A stretch of 64,000 nt of DNA from Frateuria hangzhouensis (lineage in GTDB: Bacteria > Pseudomonadota > Gammaproteobacteria > Xanthomonadales > Rhodanobacteraceae). The stretch covers positions 1 to 64,000 of the forward strand of contig NZ_JAPMIU010000003.1 of assembly GCF_026410505.1 (NCBI RefSeq), in the 5' to 3' direction. This document shows, piece after piece, positions 33,249-42,050 of this stretch. The notes beneath the pieces are model-generated. The model worked only from the letters and a program-made list of their open reading frames with translations, had not been told where the DNA came from and ran no database searches. The stretch's first letter is position 1. Each line of letters begins with the position of its first letter. The position numbers and the translations under genes are program-made.

Positions 33249-34223
33249 TCAATCCTTACCTTGGCGGAAATGCGTCAAAGACGCACGGGCTAGGTTGTCC
33301 GTCTTGAGCTGAAGATGGACCCGCTCCAACAGCTTGCGATTCGTCGCAATGAGGTCGGCCACTAGACCCATCATGTAGAGGAGCATGCCTAGCGTTATAC
33401 ACAGCGAGGTCAGTATGACGGACTGGACGTGCCCTTCGCCGCCGTCGGCCATGTAGTAATAAAGAAAGCGCAGGCCGCCGATGGCGCCGGCCAACATGAA
33501 TAGCGAACCTACCCACAGGAACAGGGTCATTGGTCGATAGATGACGAAAACCCGGAAGATGGTTAGTAGCGAGCGCTTGACATAGCTCGAAATGCTCTTG
33601 ACGAGCCGCGACGGGCGCAGATCGGCGTTCGTCCGTACCGGAACAGAAGCAATTCGAAGATTGCTCTGGCCGGCCTGGATGATGGTTTCAAGGGTGTACG
33701 TATAGGCGCTGAAGACGTTGAGTCGCAATGCGGCATCGCGCGACATTGCACGAAAGCCACTGGGAGCATCCGCCACGTCCGTCTTGCTGGCGACCCTGAC
33801 CGCCCAGCTCCCCAAGCGCTGGAGCTTTTTCTTGATCCAGGAAAAGTGCTCGGTCTGTTCGATCGGCCGCGCGCCGATCACGATGTCGGCCTCCTGCGCC
33901 AGAATCGGGGAAGTCAGTCTTGGGATATCAGCGGCGCAGTACTGATTGTCGGCGTCGGTGTTCACGATGACATCGGCGCCCAAACGCAGGCCCGCATCGA
34001 GTCCCGACATGAAGCCAACAGCCAAACCACGATTGACAGGATGTCGAATGACGTGGTCGACGCCGTGCTGGCGAGCGACATCGGCGGTGCCGTCGCTGGA
34101 ACCATCGTCGATGATCAACCATTCGACCGTGTCGAATCCTTCGACTTCGCGGGGTAGGTCCGCCAGTGCGACGGCCAAGGTTTCCGCCTCGTTGAGGCAG
34201 GGGATTTGGATGATCAGCTTCAT
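33249..34223 (-). CDS. GtrB/DPM1-like polyprenyl-phosphate glycosyltransferase
   Basis: The 324-aa GT2 protein starts IIQIPCLNEAETLAVAL, with IIDDGSSDGTADVA, NTDADNQY (DxD) and APSGFRAMSRDA. Two C-terminal helices (about 235-258 and 275-300) anchor it. These proteins transfer a sugar from a nucleotide donor to undecaprenyl phosphate for later use by a GT-C enzyme. It is first in a three-gene minus-strand unit and divergent from a methyltransferase. Length and topology match GtrB. Confidence 0.9.
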   Translation of the reverse strand: MKLIIQIPCLNEAETLAVALADLPREVEGFDTVEWLIIDDGSSDGTADVARQHGVDHVIRHPVNRGLAVGFMSGLDAGLRLGADVIVNTDADNQYCAADIPRLTSPILAQEADIVIGARPIEQTEHFSWIKKKLQRLGSWAVRVASKTDVADAPSGFRAMSRDAALRLNVFSAYTYTLETIIQAGQSNLRIASVPVRTNADLRPSRLVKSISSYVKRSLLTIFRVFVIYRPMTLFLWVGSLFMLAGAIGGLRFLYYYMADGGEGHVQSVILTSLCITLGMLLYMMGLVADLIATNRKLLERVHLQLKTDNLARASLTHFRQGKD

Positions 34224-34508
34224 TGGATTCCCTTATCGCAGCTCGACCTTTGCGGCCGATCGCGCTTGTTGGCGAAGCCACGTCGGTGTGGCGCTCCCTT
34301 GATGATACCGGAGACCTTGGGCCGTGCGGCCTGCGCGTTACTAACGAACGATGCACCCTTCGCGTGACCCGGCTTCGAAGATAGAATCGGTTGGTGGGAG
34401 AGCGGCACGTCGAGTCCGAACCTACGCACGCGGATTCGCCGAAGCGGTGGATCGCGCAATATTCCGGCGCTGATTGCGCTTGACCATACGGACTCTAGCG
34501 AGGTGATG

Positions 34509-35132
34509 ATGAGCGGCAATGTTGTACAGCCGGCCGGCAATTATTACGACAAGTACAACACGCGCAACCCGGTCGCGCGTGCCCTCATGCAGGGGTTTCT
34601 ACGCTCGTTCATGGAGCTTGCCGCGTTGGCGAAACCGGTAGGTTCCGCTCTCGAGGTGGGATGCGGCGAAGGCGAGTTGTCGATGCGGCTGGCGCGAACG
34701 GGGTGGGATGTCCAGGGATGTGATATCGCCGAGGAAGCAGTGATCGAAGCCCAGCGACGATCCGCCGCAGCGGGTCTGCCGATACCCTTTCGCGCGCTCG
34801 ACGTTTTCAACGCACGGGGAATTTACGAACCCAGCGATCTCGTAGTTTGTTGCGAGGTGATGGAACACCTGGAGGACCCGGAGGCGGCGCTGGAAATCCT
34901 CAAGAGCCTGAGTCGCAGGCATCTGCTGTTGAGCGTTCCGCGCGAACCGGTATGGCGCGCGCTCAATCTGGCTCGGGGGCGCTATTGGAAAGATCTCGGC
35001 AACACGCCAGGTCACATCCAGCATTGGTCGCGAGGCGCATTCCTGGCACTCATCGAGCGTCACCTAGAAGTCGTTGCGGTGCGGTCACCGCTTCCCTGGA
35101 CACTTGTACTTGGCCGTGTCAAAGGTTGCTAA
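34509..35132 (+). CDS. Class I SAM-dependent methyltransferase
   Basis: The 207-aa protein has motif I LEVGCGEGELSMRLA, an acidic motif II (GCDIAEEAV), and VCCEVMEHLEDPEAALE. It is in the UbiG/Methyltransf_11 group and within an O-antigen locus probably methylates a sugar or lipid-linked glycan. ATG at 34509 is preceded by GAGG; in-frame ATG at 34506 and GTG at 34503 are alternatives. The C-terminus overlaps the next gene by 17 bp. Confidence 0.85.
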   Translation: MSGNVVQPAGNYYDKYNTRNPVARALMQGFLRSFMELAALAKPVGSALEVGCGEGELSMRLARTGWDVQGCDIAEEAVIEAQRRSAAAGLPIPFRALDVFNARGIYEPSDLVVCCEVMEHLEDPEAALEILKSLSRRHLLLSVPREPVWRALNLARGRYWKDLGNTPGHIQHWSRGAFLALIERHLEVVAVRSPLPWTLVLGRVKGC

Positions 35133-36072
35133 GGCCGCCATTCGGGTTGTTGGCGGTCTTTTTGCGCTGGCATGCATCGGATGGATCGTCGCCAGGTTTG
35201 TGCGCGCTGGTGTCCTGACGCATCTTTTACAGTCGCCACATTTCGAATTGTTGGCTGGCTTCGTGGCCGCCGCCATACCAATCTATGCGCTTGGATTGTG
35301 TTGCGCCGGACTAGCCTGGTGGTGTTTGCAGACGGCCTTCGTGCCTAGGACGCCCCCTTTGCGCCTGATGTTTGCTACGTATGCAACAACACAGTTTGCA
35401 AAATATCTGCCGGGCAATTTCGGACACTACCTGGGGAGGCACGTGTTGCTTCGCCGCCTAGGCATGAGCCATCGGGCGCTTTTTCTCGGTACCGTAGGGG
35501 AAGCTGGCTTTCTCGTACTGGCGTCGCTGGTTTGGGCCGCGAGCGCGACAAAGGCGCTGGTGCCATGGTTGCCAGTCACGCCGACAACGTGGCAGATGAT
35601 TTTAGGCGAGGCCTTGTGCCTGGGACTGGGCTTTGCCTGCCTGCAGGCATGGCGCAAGCGTAGTCCGCGAGCCAGCGCCTGGGTGCCCCTGCACGCGCCA
35701 CGCTGGTTGCTGCCCGTACTCCCTCTGCAACTACTCCTGTTCGCCGCGATGGCGCTGGCGTTGATGGCGCCTGCCCACGTGCTCATGAAGGAGGGCAACA
35801 TCTCCCTGTTGCCGGCGGCTGCCGCGGCGAGTTGGGTGGCCGGGTTCTTGGTCGTGGGAGCTCCAGCGGGAGTAGGCGTGAGAGAAATGGTATTTCTCAC
35901 ACTACTGCGTGGTCATATGGCGGAACCGGATATCTTGCTGCTTGCAGTAGCTTTTCGGGTCATTACCTTCGGCGGCGACGTCCTCTTTCTGGTCCTGGGG
36001 CTGATGCTGGGCGGGACTGCTATAGCGGCGCCTGGCAAGGAATCATCGAACCCGGCGCCCCCGCACCCCTGA
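35116..36072 (+). CDS. UPF0104/lysylphosphatidylglycerol synthase-like membrane protein
   Basis: The 318-aa protein has about eight helices with the pattern of the UPF0104/AglD-like family: [22 protein letters not shown], and [23 protein letters not shown] near the end. Members act as flippases or in lipid-linked sugar transfer, though their functions are mostly unproven. GTG at 35116 is used because it begins the protein just before the first helix and overlaps the methyltransferase end. The stop lies directly against the etfA stop (convergent). Confidence 0.78.
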   Translation: MSKVAKAAIRVVGGLFALACIGWIVARFVRAGVLTHLLQSPHFELLAGFVAAAIPIYALGLCCAGLAWWCLQTAFVPRTPPLRLMFATYATTQFAKYLPGNFGHYLGRHVLLRRLGMSHRALFLGTVGEAGFLVLASLVWAASATKALVPWLPVTPTTWQMILGEALCLGLGFACLQAWRKRSPRASAWVPLHAPRWLLPVLPLQLLLFAAMALALMAPAHVLMKEGNISLLPAAAAASWVAGFLVVGAPAGVGVREMVFLTLLRGHMAEPDILLLAVAFRVITFGGDVLFLVLGLMLGGTAIAAPGKESSNPAPPHP

Positions 36073-37017
36073 TCAAGCCAGCGCCGCTTCCAGCTCCGGG
36101 ATGATCTTGAACAGATCGCCGACCAGACCGATGTCGGCCACTTCGAAGATGGGCGCCTCGGCGTCCTTGTTGATCGCCACGATGGTGCCGGCGTCCTTGA
36201 TGCCGGTCAGGTGCTGGATGGCGCCGGAGATGCCGATGGCCATGTACAGCTCGGGAGCGATGATCTTGCCGGTCTGGCCAACCTGCATCTCGTTGGGCAC
36301 GTAGCCCGCATCCACCGCGGCGCGCGAGGCGCCCACCGCTGCGCCGATCTTGTCGGCGAACTTGTAGACGATCTCGAAGTTCTCCTTCGAGCCGACTCCA
36401 CGGCCGCCGGAGACGACCTTGCTGGCGCTCTGCAGATCCGGGCGGTCGCTCTTGCCCTGCTTGAGCTCGACGAAGCGGGTGTGCGAGGGAAGGGCGACGT
36501 CGATGTTCGACGCTTCGATGGGGGCGCTGTTCGCACCGTTGGACGCGGCCGACCAGGACGCGGTGCGAATGGTCGCTACCACGGTCTGCGCCGGGTCGGC
36601 CTCGACCGTGACGATGGCATTGCCGGCGTAGATCGGGCGCTTGAAGGTGTGGCTGCCCTCGACCGCCATCACGTCGCTGACCTGCGCCACGCCGAGCAGG
36701 GCGGCGACGCGCGGCGCCAGGTCCTTGCCAAAGGTGGTGGAGGGGACGAACACGTGGCTGTAGCCGGCGGCGGCCTTGGCCACCTGCGGCGCCATCACGG
36801 CGGCCAGCGCATGCGCGTTCTCGGCGCGGGTGGCGGTGAGCACGCGGCTCACGCCTTCGATCTTCGCGGCCTCGGCGGCGAGGGTGTCGGCGCTGTCGGC
36901 CAGCACCAGCACGTCGATGGCCTCGGGCTTGACCGCAGCGGCGGCGCTGACGGCGCGCGCGGTCGAAGGGTTGAGCTTGCCGTCCAGGTGTTCGGCGATG
37001 ACGAGGATCTTGCTCAT
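36073..37017 (-). CDS. etfA: Electron transfer flavoprotein alpha subunit
   Basis: The 314-aa protein pairs with EtfB to carry FAD and passes electrons from acyl-CoA and other dehydrogenases to ETF-ubiquinone oxidoreductase. The FAD-binding C-terminal domain is marked by [60 protein letters not shown] and [20 protein letters not shown]. The gene is 27 bp after etfB. It forms the right border of the metB-etfA LPS interval. Confidence 0.97.
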   Translation of the reverse strand: MSKILVIAEHLDGKLNPSTARAVSAAAAVKPEAIDVLVLADSADTLAAEAAKIEGVSRVLTATRAENAHALAAVMAPQVAKAAAGYSHVFVPSTTFGKDLAPRVAALLGVAQVSDVMAVEGSHTFKRPIYAGNAIVTVEADPAQTVVATIRTASWSAASNGANSAPIEASNIDVALPSHTRFVELKQGKSDRPDLQSASKVVSGGRGVGSKENFEIVYKFADKIGAAVGASRAAVDAGYVPNEMQVGQTGKIIAPELYMAIGISGAIQHLTGIKDAGTIVAINKDAEAPIFEVADIGLVGDLFKIIPELEAALA

Positions 37018-37044
37018 GTCTTCTCTCCTGTTCCCGGCGGCTGC

Positions 37045-37791
37045 TTAGAGCAGGCCCTTCTGCTTGAGCGTGGCGACCAGCTCGGCCGCGTCCTTGACCA
37101 TCACGCCACGGCTTCGCTTGGGCGGCGCGGCGTAATGGGTGGTCTTGAGATGGTCGCCCGCCTCGACGCCCAGCGAGCCGAATTCGATGGTGTCGATCGG
37201 CTTGGACTTGGCCTTCATGATGTCCGGCAGCTTGATGAAGCGCGGCTCGTTCAGGCGCAGGTCGGTGGTGATCACCGCGGGCAGGTCCGCCTCGATGGTT
37301 TCCAGGCCGGCGTCGATCTCGCGGGTCACGGTGACCTTGCCATCGGCAATCTCGACCTTGCTGGCGAAGGTGGCCTGCGGTCGATCCCACAGCGCGGCCA
37401 GCATCTGGCCGGTCTGGTTGGCGTCGTCGTCGATCGCCTGCTTGCCCAGGATCACCAGGCCCGGCTGCTCCTTCTCGACCAGCTTGAGGAACACGCGCGC
37501 GGCGGTGAGCGGCTGCACGGCCTCGGCGGTGGTGACGTGGATGGCGCGGTTGGCGCCCATTGCCAGGCCGTTGCGCAGGTGCGCGGTGAGGTCGGCCGGG
37601 CCGATGCCCACGATCACCACTTCCTCGGCCACGCCTTTCTCGCGCAGGCGCAGGGCTTCTTCCAGCGCGATGTCGTCAAAGGGGTTGGCCGAGAGCTTGA
37701 CGCCCTCGGTCACCACGCCGGAGCCGTCGGGCTTGACCTGGATGCGGACGTTGTAGTCCACGACGCGCTTGTAGCCGACCAGAATCTTCAT
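37045..37791 (-). CDS. etfB: Electron transfer flavoprotein beta subunit
   Basis: The 248-aa protein has the beta-subunit pattern MKILVGYKRVVDYN at the start, NPFDDIALEEALRLRE, GKQAIDDDANQTGQMLAALW (AMP-binding) and LNEPRFIKLPDIMKAKSKPI. ATG at 37791 gives the usual start. It heads etfBA and lies 87 bp after the polysaccharide gene encoding the WbsX-RgpF protein, on the same strand. Confidence 0.97.
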   Translation of the reverse strand: MKILVGYKRVVDYNVRIQVKPDGSGVVTEGVKLSANPFDDIALEEALRLREKGVAEEVVIVGIGPADLTAHLRNGLAMGANRAIHVTTAEAVQPLTAARVFLKLVEKEQPGLVILGKQAIDDDANQTGQMLAALWDRPQATFASKVEIADGKVTVTREIDAGLETIEADLPAVITTDLRLNEPRFIKLPDIMKAKSKPIDTIEFGSLGVEAGDHLKTTHYAAPPKRSRGVMVKDAAELVATLKQKGLL

Positions 37792-37878
37792 CGCGTTTCC
37801 TCTGTTGCTGCCTTGCAGGGTGCGAAAAACTGACATTGTACCCGTATCGTCATTGTGCAAAGGCCGGTGCCGTGGCGA

Positions 37879-39945
37879 TCAATGACTGCGCCGCGCGTAC
37901 GGATACGGTGTCGCGGGAGGCTCCTCCATGCCGCAGATGGTGGCGGCGCTGGCGCTCGTGAAACCGGCGGATTCGGCCACCCGCACGAACAGTCGTTCGA
38001 TGGCGTGGGCCAGGGTGCCATCGACCTGGCCTGCCTCGGCGTCGAACGCATCGATGGTGAGATGGGCATCCAGCAGGGGACGCAGGGCTTCGGCGCGGAT
38101 CCAGAACATCGTCCCCGCGACGAAGGTTCCCGGCTTGTCAGCGTCAAGGCCGATGCCGATGCGGGTAGCCAGCGAGATCACGTTGGCCTGGTTGGCGCCC
38201 CAGAAACCGGCGACTTCCTGGCGATGGCCCTCCGGATAGACGATGCCCATCGTCGGTTGGCTGCGGTAAGCCTCCAGGATGCACGCCGTACGCGACGGCG
38301 CCAACAGGCGGTCCAGCAGCTCATGCCGCCATTGCTCGCCATCCGGGCGATGCGTGGAGCGCTTGGTGTGCAGCTTCAGGATCACGTCGGTGCCTTCGTC
38401 GAGCAGGCGGTTGGCGACGTGCAGGAACGGCAGGATGTCGCGACCGCGGTTCTCGAACACCTCGAGCTCGGCCTCGAGGCCCAGCGTTGCCAGGCGCTCG
38501 CGCACGGCGTCGGCGCGCTCGTGCGAAGTGGTCACCACGAGGCGCCAGTCGATCCTGCTGCTGCGCAGTGCTGCGGCCAGGTCGTCCAGTACCTCGACGT
38601 ACCAGGCGTGGATGACCGCGCAGGGGCGGGTGGCCGGCGCCGGTGCCGCGGGCTTGTGCAAGGCGTCGCGGGTGGCCTGCAGCCAGGCGTGGCCCAGGCG
38701 GGCGTCCGGTTCGAGCACGGCCCCCTCGGCCCATTCGTTCCAGGCGTTGATGAACACCAGCGGCTGTTGCGGCTGGCGGCGCCGGGCGGTGGCGATCGCG
38801 TGGCGCAGCCAGTCGCGGTAGCCGCGGGGCGAGGCATGTGCGAACACCCGGCCCCGGCCGCTGCGCCGCGGTTCGTTGTCCCAGGCGGGATTGACGCCGG
38901 GGTAGCGCGGATAAGGCGGATCCGGTTGCGCCATCGCCTTGCGTGCCAGGTCGCGCCAGTCGAAGACCTCGCCTTCGAACGCCGGATTGAGCAGGTGCTG
39001 GCGCGCGGTGATCGGTTCGGGCGCGGTGTTGTTGGGAGGAAATCCGACGGCGGCGTCGAAGCCGATCTCGCGTGGATCGACCCGGTCGAAGCTCTGCACG
39101 TAAGCCAGTTGGATCTCGCCGATGCCGTTGTCGTGGCACCAGCGGCGCCAGCGCGCCGCGGTGGCCTTCGGGTCGGGCAGCAGGCCGGGGCGATAGACGA
39201 GCAGCAATGGCTTGCCCTCCACGCGCAGATAGCGTGGATCGCGCAGGTAGCGTGCGACGTAGGCGATGAAGGCGAGATCGTCCTCGGGGCTGTGTCGCTG
39301 TCCGATGAGCAGGTCCTCGGCGCGCCCGTCCCAGCGCCGTGACCAATTCTCATTGGCCCAGCACAGGCATAGGGGCAGGTCCAGCGAAGGGTTCTCCAGC
39401 CACTGTTGCAGCGGACGTTCGAGCAGGCGCTCGCCGCCGAACCAGTAGAAATAGCTGCAGAAGGCACCGATGCCGTACTCGCGAGCCAATTGCATCTGGC
39501 GCCGCATCACTTCCGGCAGACGCAGATCGTAGAAACCCAGCGCGCCCGGAAGACGCGGTTGTGCATGGCCTTCGAACTGCGGCAAGGCGCGCGTCACGTT
39601 GGTCCATTCGGTGAAACCCTCGCCCCACCACGCGTCGTTCTGCGCAATGGGGTGGAACTGCGGCAGATAGAAGGCAACCAGGGTTGCCGGCAGGGGTGCC
39701 GGCAAGGGCCCGACACGTCGATCGACGAAACCGATGGCGCGCCCGGCGGCATGCCGGCGAGCCCGGCGTTCGGCCTGCCCGGGCTCGGGCGTCTGCCCCC
39801 GCGGCCCGGCCGGCAACAGTTGCGCGTAACGGTCCAGGAAACGTTGGCGCAACCGGTCGCGCGTGAGCGCGGGCAGCGGCAGTACGCGGAAGCCGGTGCG
39901 CAAGAGCCGGAACAGGCAACGTCTGGCGAAGGAGGAGGAGGGCAT
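37879..39945 (-). CDS. WbsX-type GH99-like domain fused to RgpF-type domain
   Basis: The 688-aa protein has an N-terminal GH99-like/WbsX glycan domain (about 90-420) with VAFYLPQFHPIAQNDAWWGEGFTEW, YWFGGERLLERP, WANENWSRRWDG and INAWNEWAEGA. A C-terminal rhamnan-synthesis F domain (about 430-680) has VIHAWYVEVLDDL, FENRGRDILPFL and LKLHTKRSTHRP. Such fusions occur in O-antigen loci, where they act in polyrhamnose-like chain synthesis. This suits the nearby rfbBACD. The ATG is 5 bp from the stop of the upstream GT gene. Confidence 0.88.
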   Translation of the reverse strand: MPSSSFARRCLFRLLRTGFRVLPLPALTRDRLRQRFLDRYAQLLPAGPRGQTPEPGQAERRARRHAAGRAIGFVDRRVGPLPAPLPATLVAFYLPQFHPIAQNDAWWGEGFTEWTNVTRALPQFEGHAQPRLPGALGFYDLRLPEVMRRQMQLAREYGIGAFCSYFYWFGGERLLERPLQQWLENPSLDLPLCLCWANENWSRRWDGRAEDLLIGQRHSPEDDLAFIAYVARYLRDPRYLRVEGKPLLLVYRPGLLPDPKATAARWRRWCHDNGIGEIQLAYVQSFDRVDPREIGFDAAVGFPPNNTAPEPITARQHLLNPAFEGEVFDWRDLARKAMAQPDPPYPRYPGVNPAWDNEPRRSGRGRVFAHASPRGYRDWLRHAIATARRRQPQQPLVFINAWNEWAEGAVLEPDARLGHAWLQATRDALHKPAAPAPATRPCAVIHAWYVEVLDDLAAALRSSRIDWRLVVTTSHERADAVRERLATLGLEAELEVFENRGRDILPFLHVANRLLDEGTDVILKLHTKRSTHRPDGEQWRHELLDRLLAPSRTACILEAYRSQPTMGIVYPEGHRQEVAGFWGANQANVISLATRIGIGLDADKPGTFVAGTMFWIRAEALRPLLDAHLTIDAFDAEAGQVDGTLAHAIERLFVRVAESAGFTSASAATICGMEEPPATPYPYARRSH

Positions 39946-39950
39946 CAGCG

Positions 39951-41939
39951 TCAACCCAGAATGCGCTCGAGCGTGGCGGCGGCGGCGTCGGCGGAGAAGT
40001 GCCTTCTTACGTTTTCCAGGCCATGCCCGGACAGGCGCTGCCAAAGCGGCGCGTCCCTTGCCAGGCGCAGCACCGCATCGGCATACGCGTCCGCGTCGTT
40101 CGCCACCAGCACGTCGACATCGTCGGTCAGCTGCATGCCCTCCACCGCGATGGTTGTGGCGACCACGGGCAGGCCATGGCTCATCGCCATGTTGATCTTG
40201 CCTTTGACTCCGGCACCGAAACGCAAGGGAGCGAGCGAGGCCAGGCAACCATCCAGCCATGGTTCCAACTGCGGGACGCGGCCATGGATCTCCAGGCCGG
40301 GCCGGGCCAGCTCCGTCCGGGTGTTTTCGGGCACGTCGCCCAGCACGTGCACGCGGATGCCCGGCAAGGCCTCGCGCAGCCGCGGGAGGATCGCGCCGGC
40401 GATCCAGCGGATCGCGTCGGCGTTCGGCGGATGCTGCCAACCGCCAATGAACACCAGGTCCCTGCGCTCGTCGTGCGGCGGGACGCTGGCGTGTAACTCA
40501 TGGATATTGGAAAGCAGTTCCACGCGCGCGCTCGGCACCATCCCGGCCAGCAAGGCCTGTTCGTGAGCGCTGACCACCAGGGTCACGTCGCTCTGCTCGA
40601 TAAGCGCAAGCTCGCTGCGCCGCGAGGCCTCGGCCTGCCGGGAAAGCGCGGGATTGCCCGCCAGCTCTGCCGCCCGTCGTTCCCGCAGGAAGTGCAAGTC
40701 CACTGTATCGAACACCAGCCGCGCCTGGGGTGCGTGCAGGCGGACCAGGCGAGCGTACTGGCCGGCGACCGTGTGGCGGCAGAGCACGACCGCGTGCAAC
40801 TGCCGGCCATGCCGGGCGAGCCACTGCGGAAGCTCATCGGCCTGCGGGCCGGCCAGCACTTCACAGCCGAGCCCGCCGAGCGTGATCGCCTCCGCGCTGC
40901 CCGCGCGGCGGTCGTCCGGGAAGAAGCACGTGCTCCAACCATGGGCATCCAGCAGGCGAAGGATGCCGCAGAGCCGAAGCGAGCCGGAATCCCGCGCCGG
41001 ATCGGGCATCGTGGCGTCCACCACCAGCACGCGGCCACGCGCATGCCAGCGGATGGCGCGTTCCAGCGGCGTGCCCGGCGGCGGCTGGGCGGCCAGTTGC
41101 GACGCCCACTTGTCGGCAAACTTCGCCTGGTTGGTCGCCTGGTGTCGCTTGGCCCCGCTGCGGGGATCCGTGCCGGAAGTGATGCCCTCGCAGTGGATGA
41201 CGGTGCTGGAGGGCTCGTAGTAGACGCTCAGGCCGAGCTGGCGGACCGCGAAAGCGAGGTCGGTGTCCTCGTAGTAGGCCGGCCGATAGCGGATGTCGAA
41301 GCCGCCGACGCGATGGAACACCTCACGACGCAGCAGCATCGCCGCGCCGGTGACGTAGTCGGTGCGGCGGCGATACTGGTAGGCGAATGCGTTGCGCGCT
41401 TCGAAGCGGCCGGTATTCCAGCAACTGCCGTCGGCAAAGACCAGTCCACCGGCCTCCTGCAGGCGCCCGTCAGGATAGACCAGCCGCGGTCCCGCGATGC
41501 CGCAGTCGGGCCGCTCGGCGAAACAGGCCAGCAGCGCGTCGAGCCAACCCTGGGTCACCTGTGTGTCGTTGTTGAGGAACAAGAGGAACTCGCCGGTCGC
41601 TACCGCGGCACCGGCGTTGCAGCTGTCGACGAAGCCGAGGTTGCGTTCATTGCAAAGCAGGCGCAGACCGCCGACCTGCGCCAGCACCGTGGCGGTGTCG
41701 TCCGGCGAGGCGTCGTCGACGACGATGACCTCGAAGTCGGCACGTGCGCCGTGCCGTGCCAGCGAGCGCAGGCAGGCGAGGGTATGGGCGAGCTTGCCGT
41801 GCACCGGGATCACGATGGACACGCACGGGGCATCCGCGCGCGGCAGGGTGAATGGAGCGAAGGGCAGGTCCAGCGGCAACAGGTCGAGTTCGTCCGCGAA
41901 CTCCGGCAGCGCGGTGAACTCCTGGCGGACGCGCGCCAT
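39951..41939 (-). CDS. GT2-GT4 fusion glycosyltransferase
   Basis: The N-terminal GT2 domain (about 38-270) has VSIVIPVHGKLAHTLACL, VDDASPDDTA, LLFLNNDTQVTQGW and YEDTDLAFAVRQLG. The C-terminal half (about 310-662) is a GT4-like domain with FIGGWQHPPNADAI, VHVLGDVPENTR, GRVPQLEPWL, and KINMAMSHGLPVVATTIAVEGMQL. It could add two linkages. The frame stays open upstream for about 36 codons to the etfD stop, and that stretch (SFLIGNLSWRVKRLTYQLQ-like) looks coding, so the true start may be a non-ATG codon near 42032. The listed ATG is the first conventional start. Confidence 0.85.
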   Translation of the reverse strand: MARVRQEFTALPEFADELDLLPLDLPFAPFTLPRADAPCVSIVIPVHGKLAHTLACLRSLARHGARADFEVIVVDDASPDDTATVLAQVGGLRLLCNERNLGFVDSCNAGAAVATGEFLLFLNNDTQVTQGWLDALLACFAERPDCGIAGPRLVYPDGRLQEAGGLVFADGSCWNTGRFEARNAFAYQYRRRTDYVTGAAMLLRREVFHRVGGFDIRYRPAYYEDTDLAFAVRQLGLSVYYEPSSTVIHCEGITSGTDPRSGAKRHQATNQAKFADKWASQLAAQPPPGTPLERAIRWHARGRVLVVDATMPDPARDSGSLRLCGILRLLDAHGWSTCFFPDDRRAGSAEAITLGGLGCEVLAGPQADELPQWLARHGRQLHAVVLCRHTVAGQYARLVRLHAPQARLVFDTVDLHFLRERRAAELAGNPALSRQAEASRRSELALIEQSDVTLVVSAHEQALLAGMVPSARVELLSNIHELHASVPPHDERRDLVFIGGWQHPPNADAIRWIAGAILPRLREALPGIRVHVLGDVPENTRTELARPGLEIHGRVPQLEPWLDGCLASLAPLRFGAGVKGKINMAMSHGLPVVATTIAVEGMQLTDDVDVLVANDADAYADAVLRLARDAPLWQRLSGHGLENVRRHFSADAAAATLERILG

Positions 41940-42050
41940 CGTGCCGCGCCAGCCGCGCAGCGCGATGCTGGCGCGGATGCGCTGCAGTTGATAGGTGAGG
42001 CGCTTGACGCGCCATGACAGGTTGCCGATCAGAAAGCTTGCCTTCGCGAC

